A stretch of 64,000 bases of DNA from the NCBI RefSeq assembly GCF_028473745.1, contig NZ_CP101137.1, positions 1,550,001-1,614,000 of the forward strand, in the 5' to 3' direction. Of this stretch, positions 1 to 9,918 are shown in pieces. Under the pieces are notes generated by a model, which saw nothing but the letters and a program-made list of their open reading frames with translations, did no database searches and was not told where the DNA came from. Numbering within the stretch: position 1 is the first letter of the stretch; every line of letters starts with the position of its first letter. The DNA is from Streptomyces sp. M92 (GTDB lineage Bacteria > Actinomycetota > Actinomycetes > Streptomycetales > Streptomycetaceae). The position numbers were made by a program, and so were the translations under genes.

Positions 1-535
1 TCGGCGTCCGGTAGCGCAGCACCGGCGCGGCACCGCCGTCCCCGTCACCGCCCCTGTCGTACTCCCGCTCGGCGTCGGAGACCAGCACGAACCAGTTGAT
101 CGGCACCTGCCAGGTGGCGGTGCGGATCCAGGGGCGGGCGTCCGGGTTGCGCTCCAGCCACCGTTCGTAGTCCTGGGCGCTCTGGCGGCGTACGACCGGG
201 GGGAGCAGGGCGTCCAGCACCGGCTCCGGGAAGTCCTCGGCCAGCTCGCCCAGGGCCTGCCAGCCGCGCAGCCGGGTCCGCCAGGGGCAGACGCAGACCA
301 CGCCGTCGACCTCGGTCACGAAGGCGTCGGCGCTCTCGTGCACCGGCACCGCGACGGGCGGGGTGGGCAGCAGGTCGGACAGGGAGCGGCGCAACTCGTC
401 CTGGTAGGAGGGCAGGTCGGTGCGGCGGGCGTAACGGGTCCAGTGGGCGCGCTCGTCGTCGGGGAACGCGGCCAGCGGCTCGTACACGCGCAGATACGCC
501 GCGTAGGGGACGATCACCGAGGACACCTTGCGCAC
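1..535 (-). CDS. Hypothetical protein, C-terminus cut by window edge
   Basis: A minus-strand reading frame begins at a GTG at 535, preceded by a GGAGGG ribosome binding site about 8 bases upstream, and stays open for 178 codons to the left edge, so the C-terminus is missing. The protein is soluble, rich in Trp and acidic residues, and contains WQVPINWFVLVSD near the visible end. I do not recognise a domain. It is divergent from vdh and shares a promoter region of about 220 bases with it. Codon use is normal Streptomyces, with G or C at most third positions. Confidence 0.75.
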   Translation of the reverse strand, partial: MRKVSSVIVPYAAYLRVYEPLAAFPDDERAHWTRYARRTDLPSYQDELRRSLSDLLPTPPVAVPVHESADAFVTEVDGVVCVCPWRTRLRGWQALGELAEDFPEPVLDALLPPVVRRQSAQDYERWLERNPDARPWIRTATWQVPINWFVLVSDAEREYDRGGDGDGGAAPVLRYRTP

Positions 536-754
536 GCCTGCTCCCTCCCCCGCGCACCGCCCCGAAAACCTGCCGGAACCGATCACAAACGCGCGGGAAC
601 CTCGGCAAATCGTCGCACGCCCGTACTCCGTGCGGAGGTGATCCTGAGCACTGTACGGCGGGGGGACGCCTCCAGGCTCTAATCTCATGCCACAGTCCCC
701 GCCACCCCTTGGGGACAGGTCTCCACCCGCCGCAACTACACAGGAGTCACCACC

Positions 755-1849
755 GTGACCGACGTAACCGGCGCACCTGCTGATGTACTGCACACCCTGT
801 TCCACTCGGACCAGGGGGGACATGAGCAGGTCGTGCTCTGCCAGGACCGCGCCAGCGGCCTCAAGGCCGTCATCGCCATCCACTCCACCGCCCTGGGCCC
901 CGCGCTGGGCGGTACGCGCTTCTACCCGTACGCGAACGAGGCGGACGCCGTCGCCGACGCGCTGAACCTCGCGCGCGGGATGTCGTACAAGAACGCCATG
1001 GCCGGCCTCGAGCACGGCGGCGGCAAGGCCGTGATCATCGGCGACCCGGAGCAGGTCAAGAGCGAGGAACTGCTGCTCGCCTACGGCCGCTTCGTCGCCT
1101 CGCTCGGCGGCCGCTACGTCACCGCCTGCGACGTCGGCACCTACGTCGCCGACATGGACGTCGTGGCCCGCGAGTGCCGCTGGACGACCGGCCGCTCCCC
1201 GGAGAACGGCGGCGCCGGCGACTCCTCCGTCCTCACCTCCTTCGGCGTCTACCAGGGCATGCGGGCCGCCGCCCAGCACCTGTGGGGCGACCCGACGCTG
1301 CGCGACCGCACCGTCGGCATCGCGGGCGTCGGCAAGGTCGGCCACCACCTGGTCGAGCACCTGCTCGCCGAGGGGGCGCACGTCGTCGTCACCGACGTAC
1401 GCAAGGACGTCGTGCGCTCCATCACCGAGCGGCACCCGTCGGTCGTGGCCGTCGCCGACACGGACGCGCTGATCCGGGTGGAGAACCTGGACATCTACGC
1501 CCCGTGCGCGCTCGGCGGCGCGCTCGACGACGACACCGTGCCGGTCCTGACCGCCAAGGTGGTGTGCGGCGCCGCCAACAACCAGCTCGCCCACCCGGGT
1601 GTGGAGAAGGACCTCGCCGATCGCGGCATCCTCTACGCGCCGGACTACGTGGTGAACGCCGGCGGGGTCATCCAGGTCGCCGACGAGCTGCACGGCTTCG
1701 ACTTCGACCGGTGCAAGGCGCAGGCCGCGAAGATCTACGACACCACGCTGGCCATATTCGCACGTGCGAAGGAAGACGGAATTCCGCCGGCCGCCGCGGC
1801 CGACCGGATCGCCGAGCAGCGGATGGCGGAGGCCCGGACCCGTCGGTGA
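755..1849 (+). CDS. vdh: Valine (branched-chain amino acid) dehydrogenase
   Basis: NAD-dependent oxidative deamination of L-valine, and usually leucine and isoleucine, to 2-oxo acids. In Streptomyces this feeds acyl-CoA starters for polyketides and branched fatty acids. The 364-residue product has the Glu/Leu/Phe/Val dehydrogenase layout: an N-terminal catalytic domain with the GLEHGGGK motif (catalytic Lys around 91, second Lys around 79), then a Rossmann domain with GIAGVGKVG near residue 190. The GTG start at 755 has an AGGAG site 8-9 bases upstream. The length equals the known Streptomyces enzyme. It is probably transcribed alone; a TAATCT -10-like element lies about 70 bases upstream. 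Confidence 0.97.
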   Translation: MTDVTGAPADVLHTLFHSDQGGHEQVVLCQDRASGLKAVIAIHSTALGPALGGTRFYPYANEADAVADALNLARGMSYKNAMAGLEHGGGKAVIIGDPEQVKSEELLLAYGRFVASLGGRYVTACDVGTYVADMDVVARECRWTTGRSPENGGAGDSSVLTSFGVYQGMRAAAQHLWGDPTLRDRTVGIAGVGKVGHHLVEHLLAEGAHVVVTDVRKDVVRSITERHPSVVAVADTDALIRVENLDIYAPCALGGALDDDTVPVLTAKVVCGAANNQLAHPGVEKDLADRGILYAPDYVVNAGGVIQVADELHGFDFDRCKAQAAKIYDTTLAIFARAKEDGIPPAAAADRIAEQRMAEARTRR

Positions 1850-2184
1850 CCGGGCGGTGACCGCGGGGCACCTCGACGGTGATCCGGGCGGCCGGTATTC
1901 GAATGTGTGAGCGGTACCCGCCGGGAGGCGGTTGGAGAGAACTCTCACTTATCCCGGCGGGTCGACCGTCGAAAGGTGGTTAAAATCGCCCTTGACCAGC
2001 GAGGACGGGGCGCCTCGACGGTCCTGGACGTGGTCACGTCCTGCGGGCGACGTACCGTATGGGCGTGGGCTCAGGTACCGTGGAAGCCCTACGGACCGGT
2101 CTCTCCACGGAGAGCCCGTTCCGGACCATGAACGCGTGTCAAGACTCTGGGGCCGTCGAGCCCCGTCGTTGAGGGGGTCGAGCC
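1850..2184. other. Intergenic region between vdh and DUF3073 gene
   Basis: No convincing gene in 335 bases; the open frames here have poor third-position GC and no ribosome binding site. It holds a small perfect hairpin GAGAG-AA-CTCTC at about 1933-1944 and an AT-richer stretch near 1978-1992 followed by TTGACC, a possible -35 element for the downstream gene. A long leader for the DUF3073 gene is plausible. Confidence 0.4.
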
Positions 2185-2436
2185 ATGGGGCGCGGCCGGG
2201 CCAAGGCCAAGCAGACGAAGGTCGCCCGCCAGCTGAAGTACAACAGCGGTGGGACTGATCTCTCCCGCCTGGCCGAGGAGCTGGGCGCATCGCCGTCGAA
2301 TGCCCAACCGCCGAATGGCGGGCCATTCGAGGACGATGAGCAAGAGGATGACGTGTACGCGAAGTACGCCGACCTCTACGAGGACGACGACGAGGACGAG
2401 GACGGCCAGTCCCCGCAGCAACGTCGCGGCGCTTGA
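2185..2436 (+). CDS. DUF3073 family protein
   Basis: Small 83-residue protein with the DUF3073 signature: a basic N-terminus (GRGRAKAKQTKVARQLKY) followed by a very acidic tail (EDDDEDEDG). The family is confined to actinobacteria, conserved next to purM/purF and has no known function; the charged layout could suit nucleic acid or ribosome contact, but that is a guess. The start ATG at 2185 has a GAGGGGG site about 8 bases upstream. A bidirectional terminator separates it from the convergent purM. Confidence 0.9.
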   Translation: MGRGRAKAKQTKVARQLKYNSGGTDLSRLAEELGASPSNAQPPNGGPFEDDEQEDDVYAKYADLYEDDDEDEDGQSPQQRRGA

Positions 2437-2454
2437 CCTCGCACTGAACACCCG

Positions 2455-2484
2455 CCCGGTCGGTGACTCAGGTCACCGACCGGG
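2455..2484. terminator. Bidirectional hairpin terminator between DUF3073 gene and purM
   Basis: A perfect 13-bp stem (CCCGGTCGGTGAC paired with its complement at 2472-2484) with a TCAG loop lies between two convergent genes, where a terminator is expected. There is no U-tract, as is usual in Streptomyces. Confidence 0.8.
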
Positions 2485-2514
2485 TGTTGTGCTACCCGCG
2501 GGTACCGCAGCGGC

Positions 2515-3582
2515 TCAGGCGGCGTAGTCGCCGACGAGGGCCGCGCCGGTCCCGTGGTCGCCGCGGTCGGTGATCTCGCCGGCCACCCAGGCGTCCACGC
2601 CGCGGTCGGCCAGGGTCGCCAGTGCCACGTCCGTCGACTCCTCGGGCACGATCGCGATCATGCCCACACCCATGTTCAGGGTCTTCTCCAGCTCCAGGCG
2701 CTCGACCTTGCCGGTCGTCCCGACCAGGTCGAAGATCGCGCCCGGGGTCCAGGTGGAGCGGTCGACGGTCGCGTGCAGGCCGTCCGGGATCACCCGGGCC
2801 AGGTTGGCGGCGAGTCCGCCGCCGGTGACGTGGCTGAAGGCGTGGACCTCGGTGGTGCGGGTGAGGGCCAGGCAGTCCAGGGAGTAGATCTTGGTGGGCT
2901 CCAGCAGCTCCTCGCCGAGGGTGCGGCCGAGGCCGTCCAGGTGGGCGTCGAGCGACAGGCCCGCCTCGTTCAGCAGGACGTGGCGGACGAGCGAGTACCC
3001 GTTCGAGTGAAGACCGGAGGCGGCCATGGCGACGACCGCGTCACCCTTGCGGATGCGGTCGGGGCCCAGCAGCCGGTCGGCCTCCACGGCGCCCGTACCG
3101 GCGCCGGCGACGTCGAAGTCGTCCGCGCCGAGCAGGCCCGGGTGCTCGGCGGTCTCGCCGCCGACCAGGGCGCACCCGGCCAGGACGCAGCCCTCGGCGA
3201 TGCCCTTCACGATCGCGGCGACGCGCTCGGGGTGGACCTTGCCGACGCAGATGTAGTCGGTCATGAACAGCGGCTCGGCGCCGCAGACCACGATGTCGTC
3301 CATGACCATGGCGACCAGGTCGTGGCCGATGGTGTCGTAGACGCCCAGCCGGCGCGCGATGTCGACCTTGGTGCCGACGCCGTCGGTGGCGGAGGCGAGC
3401 AGGGGACGCTCGTAGTTCTTGAGGGCGGAGGCGTCGAAGAGGCCGGCGAAGCCGCCGAGGCCGCCGAGGAGCTCGGGGCGCTGCGTCTTCTTCACCCATT
3501 CCTTCATGAGCTCGACGGCGCGGTCGCCCGCCTCGATGTCGACGCCCGCGGCTGCGTAGCTGGCACCAGTTGTGTCAGACAT
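2515..3582 (-). CDS. purM: Phosphoribosylformylglycinamidine cyclo-ligase (AIR synthetase)
   Basis: Fifth step of de novo IMP synthesis: ATP-dependent ring closure of FGAM to AIR. The 355-residue protein shows the PurM ATP-grasp-like fold signatures: DGVGTK near residue 65, the Asp-rich HDLVAMVMDDIVVCGAEPLF segment, GGETAEHPG, and HVTGGGLAANLARV. Length is typical of the family. Start ATG at 3582; the SD is weak (AAAGG about 13 bases upstream). It lies 45 bases downstream of purF on the same strand, so the two form a purF-purM operon. Confidence 0.97.
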   Translation of the reverse strand: MSDTTGASYAAAGVDIEAGDRAVELMKEWVKKTQRPELLGGLGGFAGLFDASALKNYERPLLASATDGVGTKVDIARRLGVYDTIGHDLVAMVMDDIVVCGAEPLFMTDYICVGKVHPERVAAIVKGIAEGCVLAGCALVGGETAEHPGLLGADDFDVAGAGTGAVEADRLLGPDRIRKGDAVVAMAASGLHSNGYSLVRHVLLNEAGLSLDAHLDGLGRTLGEELLEPTKIYSLDCLALTRTTEVHAFSHVTGGGLAANLARVIPDGLHATVDRSTWTPGAIFDLVGTTGKVERLELEKTLNMGVGMIAIVPEESTDVALATLADRGVDAWVAGEITDRGDHGTGAALVGDYAA

Positions 3583-3627
3583 GACGATGAGAACCTTTGT
3601 GTCGTACGGCAGGTGGTGCGGGCGGCG

Positions 3628-5154
3628 CTACGGGCGACGGATGGCGTCGGCGGCGGCCGTCGCGGCGGGCCCGGCGGCCAGCTCGGTCTCCAGGAGCTGC
3701 TTGCCGAGCAGCTCGGGGTCGGGAAGCTCCATCGGGTACTCGCCGTCGAAGCAGGCGCGGCACAGGTTCGGCTTGGCGATGGTGGTCGCCTCGATCATGC
3801 CGTCGATGGAGATGTACGCCAGGGAGTCGGCGCCGAGCGAGGTGCCGATCTCGTCGATGCTCATGCCGTTGGCGATGAGCTCGGCGCGGGTGGCGAAGTC
3901 GATGCCGAAGAAGCAGGGCCACTTCACCGGCGGGGAGGAGATCCGGATGTGGACCTCGGCGGCGCCGGCCTCGCGGAGCATGCGGACCAGGGCCCGCTGG
4001 GTGTTGCCGCGGACGATGGAGTCGTCGACGACGACCAGCCGCTTGCCCTTGATGACTTCCTTCAGCGGGTTCAGCTTCAGACGGATGCCGAGCTGGCGGA
4101 TGGTCTGCGAGGGCTGGATGAAGGTGCGGCCGACGTAGGCGTTCTTCACCAGGCCGTTGCCGAAGGGGATGCCGGAGGCCTCGGCGTACCCGATCGCGGC
4201 GGGCGTGCCGGACTCCGGGGTCGCTATGACCAGGTCGGCGTCTGCGGGGGCCTCCTTGGCCAGCTTGCGGCCCATCTCGACGCGGGAGAGGTACACGTTC
4301 CGGCCGGCGATGTCGGTGTCTGGGCGGGCCAGGTACACGTACTCGAAGACGCAGCCCTTGGGCTTCGCTTCCGCGAATCGCGAAGTGCGCAGGCCGTTCT
4401 CGTCGATGGCGACGAACTCGCCCGGCTCGATCTCGCGGACGTACGCGGCACCGCAGATGTCCAGGGCGGCGGACTCGGAGGCGACCACCCAGCCGCGCTC
4501 CAGCCGGCCGAGGACCAGCGGGCGGATGCCCTGCGGGTCGCGGGCGGCGTAGAGGGTGTGCTCGTCCATGAAGACGAGGGAGAAGGCGCCCATGACCTGG
4601 GGAAGCACCCGGTGGGCGGCCTCCTCGATGGTCAGCGGCTTGCCGTCGTCGTCGACCTGGGCCGCGAGCAGCGCGGTCAGCAGGTCGGTGTCGTTGGTCG
4701 CCGCGACCCGCGTGGAGCGGCCGTCCTGCTTGGGCAGGTCGGCGACCAGCTCGGCGAGCTGGGCGGTGTTGACGAGGTTGCCGTTGTGCCCGAGCGCGAT
4801 GGAGCCCTGCGCGGTGGCGCGGAACGTCGGCTGGGCGTTCTCCCACACGGAGGCACCGGTGGTCGAGTAGCGGGCGTGACCGACCGCGATGTGACCCTGG
4901 AGCGAACCGAGCGAGGTCTCGTCGAAGACCTGGGACACCAGGCCCATGTCCTTGAAGACGAGGATCTGGGAGCCGTTGCTGACCGCGATTCCCGCGGATT
5001 CCTGACCCCGATGCTGGAGGGCGTAGAGCCCGAAGTACGTGAGCTTTGCGACCTCTTCACCCGGAGCCCAGACACCGAAGACGCCGCAAGCGTCCTGGGG
5101 GCCCTTCTCGCCGGGAAGCAGATCGTGATTGAGTCGACCGTCACCACGTGGCAC
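3628..5154 (-). CDS. purF: Amidophosphoribosyltransferase
   Basis: First committed step of purine synthesis: PRPP plus glutamine to phosphoribosylamine. The 508 residues show a class II glutaminase domain with the catalytic Cys at position 23 (DACGVFG) after a 22-residue propeptide, and a C-terminal phosphoribosyltransferase domain with the PRPP loop VVVDDSIVRGNT. The four Cys expected for a Bacillus-type [4Fe-4S] cluster are visible (GCVFEYVYLARPD, WPCFFGID, LCRACF). The GTG start at 5154 has GGAGG directly upstream. Leads the purF-purM operon. Confidence 0.97.
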   Translation of the reverse strand: MPRGDGRLNHDLLPGEKGPQDACGVFGVWAPGEEVAKLTYFGLYALQHRGQESAGIAVSNGSQILVFKDMGLVSQVFDETSLGSLQGHIAVGHARYSTTGASVWENAQPTFRATAQGSIALGHNGNLVNTAQLAELVADLPKQDGRSTRVAATNDTDLLTALLAAQVDDDGKPLTIEEAAHRVLPQVMGAFSLVFMDEHTLYAARDPQGIRPLVLGRLERGWVVASESAALDICGAAYVREIEPGEFVAIDENGLRTSRFAEAKPKGCVFEYVYLARPDTDIAGRNVYLSRVEMGRKLAKEAPADADLVIATPESGTPAAIGYAEASGIPFGNGLVKNAYVGRTFIQPSQTIRQLGIRLKLNPLKEVIKGKRLVVVDDSIVRGNTQRALVRMLREAGAAEVHIRISSPPVKWPCFFGIDFATRAELIANGMSIDEIGTSLGADSLAYISIDGMIEATTIAKPNLCRACFDGEYPMELPDPELLGKQLLETELAAGPAATAAADAIRRP

Positions 5155-5216
5155 GCCTCCGAGTGTAGGCGAGGTCGACCACTGGTCCGAATTGGGGACA
5201 ACGGCTCACGCGGGGA

Positions 5217-6023
5217 TCACTGATCGGCCCAGGCCTTGAGGCTCTTTCCGTCTTCCCTGGTCAGCGTCAGGCTTCCATGATCGATGCGGTATTCGACCCG
5301 GCCCTCGAAGAAGCCCAGGATCCGCTTCTCGGCGTCCATGAGTGAGCCTTCGCACATCATTCGGGTCGTCGCCGGGGCGCCCAGGGTGATGTGGCCGTCG
5401 CCGACCGTGGCCTTCGCGTTGACGTGGTTGCAGGGGAGGCGGCCCGCGACGGTCTTCGCGTCCTTGTCGAAGGTGAGGTGGGCGCTGCCCTCGTGACCGG
5501 GGGTCGTGACGGTCCACTTCGTGCCGTACAGGGGCGCGTCCTTCGGTTTGCTGAGGCGGACGGTGTCGCCGTCGGCGGTGGTGAGGGTCAGGCGGTCGCC
5601 CTCGGTCCTGGCGGTCAGGTCGGTGGTGAGGGCCCGTCCCAGGGACTTCTCGAAGTCCGGGGGCGTGTCCGTACAGCCCTTCTCGGTGAACATGGCGTCG
5701 CTGAACCGGATGCGCTCGCCGTCGATGTGGGCGCGGGCGCTGAAGGTGTTGCAGCCGGTGCTGCCGGACGCCTCACCGCCGTCGTCGATCCGGACCCGCG
5801 CGGAGTCGGGTGCCTGGTGGGTGGCGCCGTCCACGGTGAGGGAGTCGATGCTCCACCGCACGCCGGTGACGGGTGTGCCGGCGCCGACGGAGCCGCTGCC
5901 GCCGTCGGCCTTCTCGGTGCCGCAGGCCGCGGCGAGCGGCACGAGCACGGCTGCGGCGGCCACGGTCAGGGGCTTGGCGCGGCCGGTCAGGAGGACGCTG
6001 CGCTGCTGCTTCTGCCTGTACAT
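5217..6023 (-). CDS. META-domain lipoprotein (HslJ-like), two META domains
   Basis: 268-residue predicted lipoprotein. The N-terminus has a basic stretch, a hydrophobic segment and a lipobox LAAAC (Cys around 34). Two META domains follow, each with the pattern G-x-W-x(n)-I-D-D-G and a conserved CNxF/CNHV Cys-Asn (TGCNTFSA and LPCNHVNA), plus paired cysteines (KGCTDTP, MMCEGS). META/HslJ proteins are linked to stress and novobiocin resistance in E. coli; the function here is unknown. The ATG at 6023 lacks a clear ribosome binding site. It sits 62 bases upstream of purF on the same strand and may be co-transcribed. Confidence 0.85.
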   Translation of the reverse strand: MYRQKQQRSVLLTGRAKPLTVAAAAVLVPLAAACGTEKADGGSGSVGAGTPVTGVRWSIDSLTVDGATHQAPDSARVRIDDGGEASGSTGCNTFSARAHIDGERIRFSDAMFTEKGCTDTPPDFEKSLGRALTTDLTARTEGDRLTLTTADGDTVRLSKPKDAPLYGTKWTVTTPGHEGSAHLTFDKDAKTVAGRLPCNHVNAKATVGDGHITLGAPATTRMMCEGSLMDAEKRILGFFEGRVEYRIDHGSLTLTREDGKSLKAWADQ

Positions 6024-6067
6024 GCCGATTCGACGGAGGCGCGGAGGATCTGGTTCCCCTCTTCCGC

Positions 6068-6865
6068 TCACCTGAGCAACGGCAGCAGGCCCCCCAGGTC
6101 GGCCCGCTCTCCGCTCGCGCTCACCTTCGCCTCGGCCACGGCGTCCTCCCAGGCCAGCCGCCCGGCCGCCAGCCGCATCCAGGTCAGCGGGTCGGTCTCG
6201 ACGACGTTCGGCGGGGTGCCCCGGGTGTGCCGCAGCCCCTCGACGCACTGCACGACGGCGTACGGCGGGACGCGCACCTCTGTCGAGCCGCCGGGCGCCG
6301 TCGCGGCGAGCGCGTCCGCGAGCAGCCGGGTCGCGGCGGCCAGCGCCTGCCGGTCGTACGGGATGTCGAGGCCGGGCACGGCGGCGTTCAGGTCGTCGGT
6401 GTGGACGACCAGCTCGACGGTGCGGGTGACGACGTAGTCGGCCAGCGGGAGGGCGCCGGCGCCGGTGGGCAGCAGCCGGGTGCCGGGGTGGGTGTCGAGG
6501 CGGTCGGTGAAGCGGCGCTCGACGTCGGCGAGGTGGGCGTCGAGGTCGGGGTGCTCGGCCGCCAGGCGCCGGGCGGTGGCGGCGATGGCGTCCGCGTCGG
6601 CGGCGATCGCGAACGGCCAGTCGAGCAGCCGCCCGTCCTGCCGCGCGGGCTCGGGCTCGTCCAGCAGCCGGTTCACGGCGGTCAGCGCCATCCCGACGTG
6701 CGCCACCAGCTCCCGCACGGTCCAGCCCCCGAGCCGGGTCGGCAGGGCGAGCTGCTCGGGCGTGAGGGTGCGTACGGCGGCCCGTACGTTGCCGAACTGG
6801 GCCAGTACGGCAGCGCGGGTGCGTGCGGGGTCGTAGGCGCGGGGGCGTTTCCTGGCGGGCGGCAT
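6068..6865 (-). CDS. Maleylpyruvate isomerase N-terminal / mycothiol-dependent enzyme family protein
   Basis: 265-residue protein with a DinB-like four-helix N-terminal half, including LGGWTVRELVAHVGMALTAVNRLL, the metal-site pattern of mycothiol-dependent maleylpyruvate isomerases and mycothiol S-transferases, and a second conserved stretch VVTRTVELVVHTDDL. The C-terminal part resembles the small sterol-carrier-like domain seen in many actinobacterial members. Substrate unknown. The start ATG at 6865 was chosen over longer upstream frames because homology begins there. It precedes the META lipoprotein by about 45 bases on the same strand. Confidence 0.85.
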   Translation of the reverse strand: MPPARKRPRAYDPARTRAAVLAQFGNVRAAVRTLTPEQLALPTRLGGWTVRELVAHVGMALTAVNRLLDEPEPARQDGRLLDWPFAIAADADAIAATARRLAAEHPDLDAHLADVERRFTDRLDTHPGTRLLPTGAGALPLADYVVTRTVELVVHTDDLNAAVPGLDIPYDRQALAAATRLLADALAATAPGGSTEVRVPPYAVVQCVEGLRHTRGTPPNVVETDPLTWMRLAAGRLAWEDAVAEAKVSASGERADLGGLLPLLR

Positions 6866-7021
6866 GACGGTGAGCCTAGGCGAGCCCGGGGTCCGTGCCG
6901 TACGCCCGGGGACCGGGGCGACGACACGACCGTCACTCGTATGTGTGTCTGACCGTGAAAGCCCGGACCGGCGCCCCGCGCAGCCCGGAAACACTGGTCC
7001 GCGCCTGGAAGGAGGTGCAAC

Positions 7022-7606
7022 ATGACGGTTATGGCCGAGCACACGTCTCAGATGTCGGTGGACGAGTTCGAAACGATCGCGTCCGCCGCTCCCGAGACCG
7101 TCACGTTGGAGTTCATCGACGGACGGATCGAGGTCAAGCCGGTGACGGACGGGGACCACAACAGCATCGTGTCCTGGCTGGCCAAGCGCTGTATGCAGTC
7201 GCGGCCGGACCTGGACCTGTACCAAACGCAGGGGCTACGGGTCGATGCGTACCGGCAGAGCAGGGCGCGGCCGGACGCCGTTCTCGCTCCCGAGGCCCAC
7301 TTCGCGGGACACGGCGAATGGGCCGAACCGGACGGCGCCCTCATGGTCGTCGAGGTCACGTCGTACGACTCGGACACGGACCGGCGGGACCGGCACGAGA
7401 AGCCTGCCGCGTACGGGCAGGCGGGGATTCCCGTGTACCTGCTGATCGACCGGGACACCTGCACGGTGACGGTACACAGCCGCCCGAACCGACGAGTCGG
7501 TGGCTATCGCGACATCCGTCTCACGGATTTCGGCGAGACAGTGGTCCTCCCCGACCCGGTCGGCATCGAACTCGACACGGAGGTCCTCAAGAACTACGTC
7601 CGCTGA
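7022..7606 (+). CDS. Uma2 family (DUF820) restriction-endonuclease-fold protein
   Basis: 194-residue protein of the Uma2 family, a PD-(D/E)XK nuclease-like fold common and multi-copy in Streptomyces and cyanobacteria. The family core is visible: an LEFIDGRIEVKP strand, RPDAVL (catalytic-type Asp), VVEVTSYDSDTDRRDRHEKPAAYGQAG (E and K of the active-site pattern), and IPVYLLIDRD. The ribosome binding site AAGGAGGTG is excellent, 6 bases before ATG 7022. Divergent from the gene starting at 6865. The cellular role of Uma2 proteins is not established. Confidence 0.9.
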   Translation: MTVMAEHTSQMSVDEFETIASAAPETVTLEFIDGRIEVKPVTDGDHNSIVSWLAKRCMQSRPDLDLYQTQGLRVDAYRQSRARPDAVLAPEAHFAGHGEWAEPDGALMVVEVTSYDSDTDRRDRHEKPAAYGQAGIPVYLLIDRDTCTVTVHSRPNRRVGGYRDIRLTDFGETVVLPDPVGIELDTEVLKNYVR

Positions 7607-7612
7607 GGCGAC

Positions 7613-7644
7613 GAGGTCCCGCCCGGACAGCCGGACGGGACCTC
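7613..7644. terminator. Bidirectional hairpin between Uma2 gene and purL
   Basis: Inverted repeat GAGGTCCCG / CGGGACCTC with an inner CCGG/CCGG pairing and small loop, lying between convergent stop codons at 7606 and 7660. Confidence 0.75.
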
Positions 7645-7659
7645 GACCGCACAGACCCG

Positions 7660-9918
7660 CTACGCGAGCAGCGCCGGGATCGTGCGCTCGTGGACCTCGC
7701 GCAGCTCGGTCAGGGAGAGAGTGAACTCGCCCTGAACCTCCACCGCGTCCCCGTCCACGACGCCGATGCGGGTGGTCGGCAGGCCCCGCGCGCCGCACAT
7801 GTCGTTGAAGCGGACCTCCTCCGAGCGCGGGACGGCGACGACCGCGCGGCCCGCCGACTCCGAGAAGAGGAAGGTGAAGGCGTCCAGCCCGTCCGGTACG
7901 ACCAGCCGCGCGCCCTTGCCGCCGAGCAGCGCCGACTCGACGACCGCCTGGACCAGACCGCCGTCGGACAGGTCGTGCGCGGAGTCGATCATGCCGTCGC
8001 GGGAGGCGGAGATCAGGATCTCGCCGAGGAGGCGTTCGCGCTCCAGGTCGACCTTCGGCGGCAGGCCGCCGAGGTGGTCGTGGATCACCTGGGACCAGGC
8101 CGAGCCGCCGAACTCCTCACGGGTGTCGCCGAGGAGGTACAGCAGCTGGCCCTCCTCCTGGAAGGCGACCGGCGTGCGGCGGGCCACGTCGTCGATGACG
8201 CCGAGGACCGCGACCACCGGGGTGGGGTGGATGGCGGCCTCGCCGGTCTGGTTGTAGAGGGAGACGTTGCCGCCGGTGACCGGGGTGCCGAGCTGCCGGC
8301 AGCCGTCGGCCAGGCCGCGCACGGCCTCCGCGAACTGCCACATGACCGCCGGGTCCTCCGGCGAACCGAAGTTCAGGCAGTCGGAGACCGCCAGCGGCTT
8401 CGCGCCGGTCGTGGCGACGTTGCGGTACGCCTCCGCCAGGGCGAGCTGCGCGCCCGTGTACGGGTCGAGCTTGGCGTAGCGGCCGTTGCCGTCGGTGGCG
8501 ATGGCGACGCCGAGGCCGCTCTCCTCGTCCACGCGGATCATGCCCGAGTCCTCGGGCTGGGCGAGGACGGTGTTGCCCTGCACGAAGTGGTCGTACTGCT
8601 GGGTGATCCACTGCTTGGACGCCTGGTTGGGCGAGCCGACCAGCTTCAGGACCTGGTCCTTGAGCTGCTCGCTCGTCTCCGGCCGGGGCAGCTTGTTCGC
8701 GTCGTCGGCCTGGAGCTCGTCCTGCCAGGACGGGCGGGCGAAGGGGCGCTCGTAGACCGGGCCCTCGTGCGCGACCGTGCGCGGGTCGACGTCGACGATC
8801 TTGCCGCCGTGCCAGTAGATCTCCAGGCGGTCGCCGTCGGTCACCTCACCGATGACGGTGGCGATGACGTCCCACTTCTCGCAGATCTCCAGGAAACGGT
8901 CGACCTTGCCGGGCTCGACCACCGCGCACATGCGCTCCTGCGACTCGCTCATGAGGATTTCCTCGGGCGAGAGGGTGGAGTCGCGCAGCGGAACGTCGTC
9001 CAGGGTGACGCGCATGCCGCCGGAACCGTTCGACGCCAGCTCGGACGTGGCGCAGGACAGGCCCGCCGCGCCCAGGTCCTGGATGCCGACGACCAGCTTC
9101 TCCTGGAACGCCTCCAGGGTGCACTCGATGAGGAGCTTCTCCTGGAAGGGGTCGCCGACCTGGACGGCGGGGCGCTTCGACGGCTTCGCGTCGTCGAAGG
9201 TCTCACTCGCCAGGATCGACGCGCCGCCGATGCCGTCGCCGCCGGTGCGGGCGCCGTACAGGATGACCTTGTTGCCCGCGCCGGACGCCTTGGCGAGGTG
9301 GATGTCCTCGTGCCGCATCACGCCGATGGCACCGGCGTTGACCAGCGGGTTGCCCTGGTAGCAGGCGTCGAAGACGACCTCGCCGCCGATGTTGGGCAGG
9401 CCCAGGCAGTTGCCGTAGCCGCCGATGCCGGCGACGACGCCCGGGAGGACGCGCTTGGTGTCGGGGTGGTCGGCGGCGCCGAAGCGGAGCGGGTCCACGA
9501 CCGCGACCGGGCGCGCGCCCATCGCGATGATGTCGCGGACGATGCCGCCGACGCCGGTCGCGGCGCCCTGGTAGGGCTCCACGTACGACGGGTGGTTGTG
9601 CGACTCGACCTTGAAGGTGACCGCGTAGCCCTGGCCGACGTCGACGACACCGGCGTTCTCGCCGATGCCGACGAGCATCGCGTCGGACTCGGGGGCCTTC
9701 TCGCCGAACTGGCGCAGGTGGACCTTGCTGCTCTTGTACGAGCAGTGCTCGGACCACATCACGGAGTACATGGCCAGCTCAGCGCCGGTGGGGCGGCGGC
9801 CGAGGATCTCCACGACCCTCTCGTACTCGTCCTTCTTCAGGCCCAGCTCGGCCCAGGGCAGCTCGACGTCGGGGGTCTCGGCCGCGTGCTCGACCGTGTC
9901 CAGAGGCGTCCGGCTCAT
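7660..9918 (-). CDS. purL: Phosphoribosylformylglycinamidine synthase, large subunit
   Basis: Fourth step of purine synthesis: FGAR to FGAM with ATP and ammonia delivered by PurQ. The 752-residue protein is the small (Bacillus-type) PurL. Recognisable parts are [11 protein letters not shown] near residue 53, the PurM-like repeat [50 protein letters not shown], and a C-terminal AIRS domain with [17 protein letters not shown] at 9918 overlaps the purQ stop by 4 bases, placing it last in purS-purQ-purL. Confidence 0.97.
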   Translation of the reverse strand: MSRTPLDTVEHAAETPDVELPWAELGLKKDEYERVVEILGRRPTGAELAMYSVMWSEHCSYKSSKVHLRQFGEKAPESDAMLVGIGENAGVVDVGQGYAVTFKVESHNHPSYVEPYQGAATGVGGIVRDIIAMGARPVAVVDPLRFGAADHPDTKRVLPGVVAGIGGYGNCLGLPNIGGEVVFDACYQGNPLVNAGAIGVMRHEDIHLAKASGAGNKVILYGARTGGDGIGGASILASETFDDAKPSKRPAVQVGDPFQEKLLIECTLEAFQEKLVVGIQDLGAAGLSCATSELASNGSGGMRVTLDDVPLRDSTLSPEEILMSESQERMCAVVEPGKVDRFLEICEKWDVIATVIGEVTDGDRLEIYWHGGKIVDVDPRTVAHEGPVYERPFARPSWQDELQADDANKLPRPETSEQLKDQVLKLVGSPNQASKQWITQQYDHFVQGNTVLAQPEDSGMIRVDEESGLGVAIATDGNGRYAKLDPYTGAQLALAEAYRNVATTGAKPLAVSDCLNFGSPEDPAVMWQFAEAVRGLADGCRQLGTPVTGGNVSLYNQTGEAAIHPTPVVAVLGVIDDVARRTPVAFQEEGQLLYLLGDTREEFGGSAWSQVIHDHLGGLPPKVDLERERLLGEILISASRDGMIDSAHDLSDGGLVQAVVESALLGGKGARLVVPDGLDAFTFLFSESAGRAVVAVPRSEEVRFNDMCGARGLPTTRIGVVDGDAVEVQGEFTLSLTELREVHERTIPALLA

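Noticed and set aside
1249-1860. Alternative frames inside vdh
   Set aside because: vdh is unambiguous by length and motifs; the overlapping frames have Arg-rich nonsense translations.
2554-5223. Very long plus-strand open frame (889 codons) opposite purM and purF
   Set aside because: It is the mirror of two well-conserved genes; its translation is low-complexity Gly/Val/Ala/Asp/Arg sequence with no family match. High-GC genomes produce such antisense frames routinely.
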